Source: Armatimonadota bacterium
GTDB lineage: Bacteria > Armatimonadota > Abditibacteriia > CG2-30-59-28
Length of the DNA: 7,717 nt
Direction: 5' to 3'
Assembly: GCA_016199605.1 (NCBI GenBank)
Contig: JACQGJ010000630.1
Span: 1 to 7,717 of the forward strand
Within the stretch, counting starts at the first letter, position 1. Every line of letters begins with the position of its first letter. The position numbers and the translations under genes were made by a program. Shown here in pieces: positions 1 through 4,958 of the stretch. The notes beneath the pieces were generated by a model, which had not been told where the DNA came from, searched no databases, and worked only from the letters and a program-made list of their open reading frames with translations.

Positions 1-278
1 CTGTCCTCGTTCAACCCCATGGTGTAGAAGCGCGGCCAGTGAACCGCAAGCTTGAGCTTTTTCAGGGCGTAAAACAGTGAGGCGAAGAAGACAGTCTTTC
101 CATGTTGTCGAAAACCGACCGTGCTCAGCACGACCGGCGGGTACTGGTGATAGCCCAGCGTGTAGAGAGCGGGAAGGTTCTCATGGCACTCCGGACACAA
201 GTGCGCAAACCATCGAGTTCCGGCGACTTGCTCTTTCTTGACTCTAACGCGTCCAAGGCAAAACGGGCAAAGCATCAT
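1..278 (-). CDS. Zinc-ribbon plus P-loop NTPase-like protein, N-terminal part only
   Basis: The reading frame is open from the ATG at 278 to the left edge, giving 92 residues of a longer protein; the rest lies outside the window. Residues 4-7 (CPFC) and 28-31 (CPEC) form a four-cysteine zinc ribbon. Residues 55-62 (GFRQHGKT) fit a Walker A P-loop (GxxxxGKT), preceded by a hydrophobic strand (PPVVLSTV) and followed by a helix (VFFASLFYAL). This order resembles the TRAFAC-type/'double-GTPase' proteins that have a zinc ribbon before the GTPase domain, but the G2-G4 motifs and Walker B are off the edge, so GTPase versus other NTPase is undecided. Two adjacent ATGs (278, 275) are possible starts; a GGAG lies 4 and 7 bases upstream of them, which favours 275 on spacing. 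It starts 15 bases after the aldose-epimerase-like gene and is probably co-transcribed. No function beyond nucleotide binding can be claimed. Confidence 0.72.
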   Translation of the reverse strand, partial: MMLCPFCLGRVRVKKEQVAGTRWFAHLCPECHENLPALYTLGYHQYPPVVLSTVGFRQHGKTVFFASLFYALKKLKLAVHWPRFYTMGLNED

Positions 279-293
279 TAAGCTCCAGGAGGG

Positions 294-1322
294 CTACAGA
301 ATCGTCACCGACATTTCCCACACGAACTCCTCTCCCGGTGGGAGGGAGACAACACCACGCTGGTCATTGAAGGAATTCGGTCCTCCGTACCACGGCTCGG
401 GGCAGAAGTACCCCTTCTCCATATTTCCGTAGAATACGAAGTAAGTGCTCTCCGGACAAGTCCTGGGCGAAGCACCGTGGAGCAGTATCTCCCTCTGGCG
501 CACCCGCAGCCCGAAGGAGGCAGGATCAATCAGGTCTACGTGATAGTCTCCTTCGGGGAAGCCGCCGAGGACCATGTTGAAGAGGGCGGGATTTTCTCCA
601 AGGGCAGCGCCTTCGCTGTAGTCTACCGGCGTCGTCTCGCCTGAGAAGAGGCTTTGAGGCGAGATCTCGGGCCGAACTGTGGCGGGAGAGCGCATGAGAC
701 ATGAACCAGGATTGCCTTTGGAGGTGAAAGGGGTTACCACGGTCAGGTGGTTCCCAATGGAAAAGAACATGGGGGTTTCATTCTCCTCACTGGCCGTGAT
801 GCAGGCTGTGGCAGAGAATCCCTCGGTCAGAACACGAAAGGTGATCGCAAGCAGGTAGTCGAAAGGGTAATGGATACGGGTTGAGCCATCGCTTCGTGTG
901 ACACATCGGACAACGTCCTCGGGCGAGCTTTCGTCCACCTCCCATTCTCTTCCCATGACGAACCCATGGCACGGGATCTCATACTCCCTGCCATGTAACA
1001 GGTAGCTGCCGGCTCGTTCGTCGCCGCCAAGACGCTTGAGTTGCTCGAGTTGTCTCTCGGTGAAATTGCGTCCGACGGCCGGGAAGAGCCAGGGCGCGCG
1101 ACCGCGCCAGATATCGTCGATTGGTTCAAACCGGTTCGCCCGGTAGATCAACTCCAGCCAGTCTCCCTGCCAGCGATACTGGAAACTCGAGATTTCTGCC
1201 CCGGCCTGAGGCGCGATGCCCAGGCGAATCCCACGATCCTCTTCTGTAAGGAAGATCACTCGGTTCCCGCCAATCTCAGCCTCTTCCCTGAAGATACGAC
1301 CTGCCACCGTTCCGTCGCTCAT
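294..1322 (-). CDS. Aldose 1-epimerase (galactose mutarotase)-like protein
   Basis: The 342-residue product belongs to the aldose epimerase / galactose-mutarotase fold, a beta-sandwich that interconverts alpha and beta anomers of hexoses. Family landmarks appear in order: APWLFP at 76-81 followed by GRN at 84-86, CHGF with His119, YPFDYLL at 152-158, FSIGNH with His192 (expected general acid), and CPEPWYGGPN with Glu309 (expected general base). The catalytic His/His/Glu set therefore looks intact. The usual Asp after the Glu motif (PWxGxPD) is Asn here. There is no signal peptide, so it is cytoplasmic. The length is close to the family's usual 300-350. The ATG at 1322 is preceded by an AGAGGGGTG purine tract at proper spacing. 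Substrate is unknown: LacX/YihR-type members of this superfamily act on diverse sugars or only bind them. It probably shares a transcript with the zinc-ribbon gene 15 bases downstream. Confidence 0.88.
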   Translation of the reverse strand: MSDGTVAGRIFREEAEIGGNRVIFLTEEDRGIRLGIAPQAGAEISSFQYRWQGDWLELIYRANRFEPIDDIWRGRAPWLFPAVGRNFTERQLEQLKRLGGDERAGSYLLHGREYEIPCHGFVMGREWEVDESSPEDVVRCVTRSDGSTRIHYPFDYLLAITFRVLTEGFSATACITASEENETPMFFSIGNHLTVVTPFTSKGNPGSCLMRSPATVRPEISPQSLFSGETTPVDYSEGAALGENPALFNMVLGGFPEGDYHVDLIDPASFGLRVRQREILLHGASPRTCPESTYFVFYGNMEKGYFCPEPWYGGPNSFNDQRGVVSLPPGEEFVWEMSVTIL

Positions 1323-1349
1323 CCGTCACCCCTCTTCTCTTATCTGCCG

Positions 1350-1378
1350 TTGACCTTCCAGCCTTCGGTGCTTATACT
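1350..1378 (+). promoter_or_regulatory. Sigma-70-type promoter of fxsA, predicted leaderless start
   Basis: TTGACC (1350-1355), a 17-base spacer and TATACT (1373-1378) each match the sigma-70 consensus at five of six positions. Counting seven bases on from the -10 puts transcription start at about 1385, which is the A of the fxsA ATG. No Shine-Dalgarno sequence precedes that ATG, which agrees with a leaderless transcript. Confidence 0.62.
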
Positions 1379-1384
1379 GTCACC

Positions 1385-1780
1385 ATGAACGTCGTTCTCT
1401 ATCTGTTCCTGGCTTTTACCCTCATTCCGGTGATCGAGCTTGCTGTGATCATCGAAGTGGGGAAACGGGCCGGCACTCCCTTGACGATCTTCCTGTTGAT
1501 TGTGTCAGGCCTCATTGGCAGCCTGCTGGCCAAGTACCAGGGGCTGCGCGCCTTGCAGACGTTCCAGTCCGACCTCGCCGCCGGTCGAGTGCCTGAGTAC
1601 GGCGTGCTCGACGCATTGCTCATACTCTGTGGCGGCGCGTTGCTGTTGGCTCCGGGCTTCCTCACGGACATATTTGGCTTTCTCTGCCTGATCCCCTGGA
1701 GTCGCCGAGGGTTCAAGAGATTCCTGAGATGGCGGCTCGAAAAGTGGATCGCCCAGGGACACGTGACCCTGATCCGGTAG
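1385..1780 (+). CDS. fxsA: FxsA family membrane protein
   Basis: The 131-residue product matches the FxsA family. It has three hydrophobic segments (about 3-25, 31-49 and 75-104), the IPVIEL stretch at 14-19, a glycine-bearing second segment (SGLIGSLLAKYQG) and the hallmark PGFLTD at 90-95, followed by a basic, Trp/Arg-rich cytoplasmic tail (residues 105-131). In E. coli, overproduced FxsA relieves exclusion of phage T7 by the F plasmid; its normal role is not established. It is predicted to sit in the inner membrane. The gene stands alone on the plus strand: its promoter is 62 bases from the divergent epimerase-like gene and its stop is 60 bases from the stop of the convergent M24 gene. No ribosome-binding site is visible before the ATG and the promoter predicts a leaderless mRNA. 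Family assignment is firm; cellular function is not. Confidence 0.93.
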   Translation: MNVVLYLFLAFTLIPVIELAVIIEVGKRAGTPLTIFLLIVSGLIGSLLAKYQGLRALQTFQSDLAAGRVPEYGVLDALLILCGGALLLAPGFLTDIFGFLCLIPWSRRGFKRFLRWRLEKWIAQGHVTLIR

Positions 1781-1790
1781 CCGCGCATAT

Positions 1791-1841
1791 ACCCCTCACA
1801 CTGCCCTCTCACCGGTCGGGGAGAGGGTCGGGGTGAGGGGT
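1791..1841. repeat. Two-stage inverted repeat between convergent genes, possible bidirectional terminator
   Basis: An outer perfect 9-base arm pair (acccctcac at 1791-1799 with gtgaggggt at 1833-1841) encloses an inner perfect 7-base pair (ccctctc at 1804-1810 with gagaggg at 1821-1827) and a ten-base loop. It fills the gap between the stop of fxsA and the stop of the M24 gene, and the last base overlaps the M24 TGA. There is no T-run on either side, so a classical intrinsic terminator is not complete. The sequence resembles the CTCACCCCGACCCTCTCCC-type dispersed repeat seen between genes in many G+C-rich bacteria. Confidence 0.6.
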
Positions 1842-3199
1842 CAGCAATCCTCGACGTTCCCCACCTGGCTTTGCACATTGATGGGACAGGCATTGAAGCA
1901 CTCGACCCGGGTCCCAAACTTCCCGAGGGTGTTCTCGACCACCACAAAATCCATACCGGGTATGACGACATCGTCCCAACGGTCGCCAATCCCGCGAAGC
2001 GCCACGTCGAGCATCGTCACGATCTGATGTCCCAGGGGTTCCTTCGAATCGAGAGTGATAGCCCCGTAGAACTCCTGGCACTCGGTGTATCCGGCGTTGT
2101 GAGTTCCCGTGTAGGGCTTCAGTTTCTCCAGGTCGATCTTCCTGCCGAGGTGTGTACCGACTTCGGCGCTGTGGGCTTTGAAGAAGTCCACGAGAGCTTG
2201 CTCCTGCAGGCAGGCTGGTTTGTTGTTGGCAGCCACGTCAAGATAGGCGTCGTAGCCGATCTGGTAGGCCGCCTCCACAAAGTCAATCCAGTATTTCTGC
2301 TCCAGGCTGACCTCCCCCATGACAAAGGAGCGACGCAGGCAGGAGTTCAAGCCGTCTCGTTTGGGTGCGACCCCCAGGTGAACGTAGTCACCCTCGTTAA
2401 GGGGTCGATTGAGAGCTTTACCGATGAGCGTCCGGTTCGCCTCGTTGGCGGTCACCATCACGTCCCAGCCCATCTCTTCAGCGCCCAGCTCACGAGCCAC
2501 GAGATACCCCCATCCGGCGACCTGGGTCTCCAACAGGCCAGGCTTGCACACCGCCAGCATTGCCCGCATCATCGCATCAGCAATAACATTGGCGTCTCGA
2601 ATGAGCCGCATCTCGTTGTCTGACTTCTCATACTTGATCTTGTAGTAGACCTCCTGGCAATCGACCACGTTGTCTTGTCCCACGAGGTTTTCAAGATAGC
2701 TCACGAGACCGTCGGGGATGACCTGTCGCGGAGTGAGAAGGCCGATTCGCTCGACGGCGCCCCCGGCGGCTTCCTCAAGAACGTCCTCGAGCCGTTCGGC
2801 ATTGATGGGGTACTTCTCATCCGCGAGCTGTAACAACTCGACCTTATGAACCTTGGCCCTTGCGCGGGACGCGAGCTGCTCGGCAACGTACCCTCCCTCA
2901 AGCCCGGCGATGATGTGAAACCCGTCAAGGCCGATGGCGCCGGCCACCTGCTCGATGGAGACGTTGGTATTGCCACCGAGATAGGGGACGTCGCCATCAT
3001 AGTGCTCGTCGGAGAAGACGAGGCCCACGTAGATTCCCTGCGCCGCCAGCGCCTCGGCCACCTTCCTCTGACGACTCACAAACTCCTCAGTCGGAACACC
3101 GAAGCTCTTGTCAACAGTAGGACACGTCTCAAGCACACGAGCGACTTCCGCCGCCTCGTCTTTCCATTGGGACAACCGATCAAGGCCAAGGCCGGGCAT
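1841..3199 (-). CDS. Peptidase M24 family protein with degenerate metal site
   Basis: The 452-residue product has the two-domain layout of creatinase / Xaa-Pro aminopeptidase proteins: an N-terminal domain at about 38-180 and a pita-bread domain at about 190-440, joined by the typical KIKYEKSDNEMRLIRDAN stretch. Where active M24 enzymes have two Asp, a His and two Glu as metal ligands, alignment by eye gives His274 (in YVHLGVAP), Cys287 (in NSCLRRSF), His367 (GTHNAG), Asp398 (TMLDVAL) and Glu422 (VVENT). Both aspartates are replaced and one Glu is Asp, so ordinary dinuclear-metal peptidase activity is doubtful; a non-peptidase role or altered metal site is inferred. The C-terminus carries Cys434, Cys438 and Cys452. 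No signal peptide is visible. The ATG at 3199 is chosen for its GGAGAGGTG site; a start at 3349 would translate an intergenic repeat. The gene has its own promoter and converges on fxsA. Confidence 0.88.
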   Translation of the reverse strand: MPGLGLDRLSQWKDEAAEVARVLETCPTVDKSFGVPTEEFVSRQRKVAEALAAQGIYVGLVFSDEHYDGDVPYLGGNTNVSIEQVAGAIGLDGFHIIAGLEGGYVAEQLASRARAKVHKVELLQLADEKYPINAERLEDVLEEAAGGAVERIGLLTPRQVIPDGLVSYLENLVGQDNVVDCQEVYYKIKYEKSDNEMRLIRDANVIADAMMRAMLAVCKPGLLETQVAGWGYLVARELGAEEMGWDVMVTANEANRTLIGKALNRPLNEGDYVHLGVAPKRDGLNSCLRRSFVMGEVSLEQKYWIDFVEAAYQIGYDAYLDVAANNKPACLQEQALVDFFKAHSAEVGTHLGRKIDLEKLKPYTGTHNAGYTECQEFYGAITLDSKEPLGHQIVTMLDVALRGIGDRWDDVVIPGMDFVVVENTLGKFGTRVECFNACPINVQSQVGNVEDC

Positions 3200-3232
3200 C
3201 ACAGCACCTCTCCGTGCAACAGATTCGGGCGT

Positions 3233-3261
3233 ATGATACCAGAGAAGACTCACAAGTTCAA
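3233..3261 (-). promoter_or_regulatory. Candidate sigma-70 promoter of the M24-family gene
   Basis: On the minus strand TTGAAC (3261-3256) and TATCAT (3238-3233) are 17 bases apart, matching the consensus at four and five of six positions. Transcription would begin near 3226, leaving a leader of about 26 bases with a GGAGAGGTG ribosome-binding site before the ATG at 3199. Confidence 0.5.
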
Positions 3262-3328
3262 ACCGCCGATCTTGGCGTGTGGATGGTTCAATGTGAGGTT
3301 TGCCTGTTGTAGTGAACGTCCTCCCTTT

Positions 3329-3414
3329 ACCACGAAGACACAAAGGCACGAAGACACCAATAATCTCTTTGTGTCTTTGTGCCTTCGTGGTTTAAGTTTT
3401 AGTGCCTTTGTGGT
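3329..3414. repeat. GTGCCTTTGTG-type dispersed repeat forming a long imperfect hairpin
   Basis: Two 29-base arms, 3329-3357 and 3363-3391, are inverted copies matching at 24 of 29 positions, with a five-base loop. Three of the five mismatches are C/T and would still pair as G-U in one RNA strand. A third partial direct copy (gtgcctttgtggt, 3402-3414) matches the right arm (3379-3391) at 12 of 13 bases. Related CACGAAG/CACAAAG units are known as abundant intergenic repeats in several environmental bacterial phyla. It lies in the 221-base gap (3200-3420) between the unknown 170-residue gene and the M24 gene, which otherwise holds only the M24 promoter. It could end the upstream transcript, though no T-run follows. 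Confidence 0.8.
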
Positions 3415-3420
3415 GTGCCT

Positions 3421-3933
3421 CTACTTATTCTCCTCCGGCTGCTCCGTGACTTTTTTGGTCGTGGAGCGGCGGTGGACGCGGGCGCGGTCGATGACGCCGC
3501 GCTCCGGCGAGCCTTTGTCGAAGTTGTTCTCCAGGATCGTGAGAATCCGGTCGTTCTCGGTGTCGAGGTCGGCGACCATTTTCCGAATCTCTCCCTGAAC
3601 GCTCTGCAGAGCGCCACATCCACCCGACGCAGTCTTATCCGACGCCAGCCCTTCGTCCAAGGCCGCGAGGATTTCGGCCCTCGATTTGCCCTTGGCCCTG
3701 AAAGTGTCAGGATACTGCTCCAAAGCTCCCTGAACCTGCAGCGCGAGGCGGCGCGCCCGGGTCACGTTGAACCCGCCCGCGCTGTCCACCCGTTCCATCG
3801 CCGCTCGCCCCGCCTCGTTCGGCGCCTTCGACACCGCGATCTCCTGCACCTCCTTGCACAAGTTGTAAAGGACTCGCCACTTCGTCCGGTTCGCCACCAT
3901 ATCCACCTGCACGATTGCCGTCCGAGTGTTCAT
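3421..3933 (-). CDS. Hypothetical protein, 170 residues, unknown function
   Basis: I do not recognise the family. The product is soluble and helix-rich with no signal peptide or membrane segment: a basic N-terminal half (NRTKWRVLYNLCKEVQEIA near 15-33, NVTRARRLALQVQGALEQY near 56-74), a Gly-rich hinge with Cys106 (TASGGCG), a likely coiled-coil helix at about 108-138 with regularly spaced Leu/Ile/Val/Met, and a charged tail ending in EENK. The start is uncertain. The ATG at 3933 has an AAGGA directly abutting it, too close to be ideal; the ATG at 3900 has AGGTGG three bases upstream and would give 159 residues. The frame stays open further upstream to an ATG at 4071, but that extension runs through a palindromic repeat and a methyltransferase-like fragment and is not credible as the native N-terminus. 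Opposite-strand reading frames here look like shadows. Repeats flank the gene on both sides. Confidence 0.6.
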   Translation of the reverse strand: MNTRTAIVQVDMVANRTKWRVLYNLCKEVQEIAVSKAPNEAGRAAMERVDSAGGFNVTRARRLALQVQGALEQYPDTFRAKGKSRAEILAALDEGLASDKTASGGCGALQSVQGEIRKMVADLDTENDRILTILENNFDKGSPERGVIDRARVHRRSTTKKVTEQPEENK

Positions 3934-3947
3934 TCCTTCATGACGCT

Positions 3948-3989
3948 GGGAGCGAATGAATTCACTACTACGAGAAGGCACATGCTCCC
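3948..3989. repeat. Palindromic repeat of the GCGAATGAATTC type
   Basis: A perfect 6-base arm pair (GGGAGC at 3948-3953, GCTCCC at 3984-3989) encloses the perfect palindrome TGAATTCA (3957-3964) within gcgaatgaattcacta. This resembles the dispersed intergenic palindromes with a GCGAATGAATTCGC core found in many bacterial genomes. It lies just upstream of the start of the 170-residue hypothetical gene and within the 139-base gap to the M23 gene. Confidence 0.45.
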
Positions 3990-4020
3990 GTAGGATTTCC
4001 AAGTTGTCGCCGTAAGCGAA
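3973..4020 (-). pseudogene. Possible remnant of a DNA methyltransferase N-terminus
   Basis: On the minus strand this stretch reads FAYGDNLEILREHVPS. That closely resembles the opening of many type II/III-like N6-adenine or N4-cytosine methyltransferases (LYYGDNLEILREHIPDESVD), where the target-recognition and catalytic DPPF motif follow. Here the match stops after about sixteen residues and no DPPF/DPPY motif follows in any frame; the sequence goes straight into a palindromic repeat. The fragment lies in the gap between the M23 gene and the 170-residue hypothetical gene. It could be a relic of a deleted methyltransferase gene, or a chance match; the short length limits certainty. Confidence 0.35.
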
Positions 4021-4072
4021 GCGAGACCACGTCGAGGGGCAAACTGCATGTCGGGTCGGACGATTTCCCATG

Positions 4073-4954
4073 CTACAGTGGCACTTCGGATTTTGTCCAT
4101 GACCACGGATTGACCGGGATGACGCCTACTCGGATTTCCCAATGAAGATGCGGGCCTGTCACGAATCCCGTTGCCCCAACTCGACCTACGACTTGACCTT
4201 TCTTGACGCTTTCGCCCTCGCGGACCTGAATCCCTGAGAGATGATTGTAAAGAGTGAAAAGGTTGAACCCGTGGTCGATCACAATCGTGTTTCCGCGCAT
4301 CTTGAGCTTCTCGGCGAGGACCACAACCCCGTCATTGTCTGCCACAACTCTTGTGCCCGCGCTGCACGCGATGTCAGCGCCGGAATGCTGCCCCCACCAC
4401 TTGCCGTTGACGTAACGCCGCCGACCGAAACTGGAGGTGTTGCGCCCCGAGGCGGGTACGAGGAACTTGCCCTTCCAGAGAGGCTGGGCCCGGGTGCTCG
4501 TGAGGTGGGAGTAGAGGAGGATCCGTTCCCGCTCCAAGAGACCCGCTTCCATCAACCCTGCCTTGGAGGGGGATATTCGAAGATGCTGGGTGGGGAAAAG
4601 CCTGGAGGCAACCCGAAGCTGGACGGTGGCTGTCTTCTCACCACCCCCTTCGTAGCCTACCTTCACAGAAACCGGAACCGCTCCCGGTCTTGTGCCCGCT
4701 CGCAGGCCCACCAAGGCTTTGTAAACCTCACCGATCTGGAAGAAGACTGGATGCTGCGCTCCTACCGTGGCGCTGAGGTGAGCGATTTCTCTCGCCGTAT
4801 CACTTTTCGCGGTGATCACCACGAACTCTCCAGGCAGAACGGTGGAGGGTTGGAGGATGATTTGGGTTGCCGAGGTTGGGCAGGAGGACGCGAGGCAGAT
4901 TGTTATCACAGCGCGGAGGACGAAAAGACCGCAAGGAAGGCAACGACTTCGCAA
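4073..4954 (-). CDS. Secreted M23 family (LytM/lysostaphin-type) metallopeptidase
   Basis: The 293-residue product has an N-terminal hydrophobic signal segment (about 10-29), a beta-rich domain at about 30-115 (LPGEFVVIT, ALVGLRAGTRPG, VPVSVKV), a helical linker and a C-terminal M23 domain at about 165-285. The zinc-site motifs are complete: HSGAD with His190 and Asp194, and HLH with His269 and His271. His238 (YNHLS) and the family signatures GNTIVIDHG and TGPHLHWE are also present. Such enzymes cut peptide cross-links of peptidoglycan in the periplasm or outside the cell. The start is TTG at 4954, four bases after the stop of the upstream gene, with GGAAGG eleven bases before it. No ATG is available near the signal segment and a GTG 15 codons later would remove most of it. 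The tight spacing suggests translational coupling with the upstream exported protein. Confidence 0.92.
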   Translation of the reverse strand: MRSRCLPCGLFVLRAVITICLASSCPTSATQIILQPSTVLPGEFVVITAKSDTAREIAHLSATVGAQHPVFFQIGEVYKALVGLRAGTRPGAVPVSVKVGYEGGGEKTATVQLRVASRLFPTQHLRISPSKAGLMEAGLLERERILLYSHLTSTRAQPLWKGKFLVPASGRNTSSFGRRRYVNGKWWGQHSGADIACSAGTRVVADNDGVVVLAEKLKMRGNTIVIDHGFNLFTLYNHLSGIQVREGESVKKGQVVGRVGATGFVTGPHLHWEIRVGVIPVNPWSWTKSEVPL

Positions 4955-4958
4955 GGGT

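Noticed and set aside
1871..2623. Plus-strand ORF of 250 codons
   Set aside because: It is the antisense shadow of the clearly recognisable M24 coding sequence.
3200..3349. N-terminal extension of the M24 gene to an ATG at 3349
   Set aside because: The extra 50 residues would translate the repeat and the promoter region; the ATG at 3199 has a good ribosome-binding site.
3329..3414. CRISPR array
   Set aside because: The units are inverted and only a few bases apart, with no regular spacers.
3415..3993. Plus-strand ORF of 192 codons
   Set aside because: It is antisense to the hypothetical gene, is rich in Arg/His/Leu/Pro as expected of a shadow frame, and its start lies inside the repeat.
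3934..4071. Start of the 170-residue hypothetical gene at 4071
   Set aside because: The extra 46 residues run through a palindromic repeat and a methyltransferase-like relic, and begin one base after the M23 stop without a fitting ribosome-binding site.
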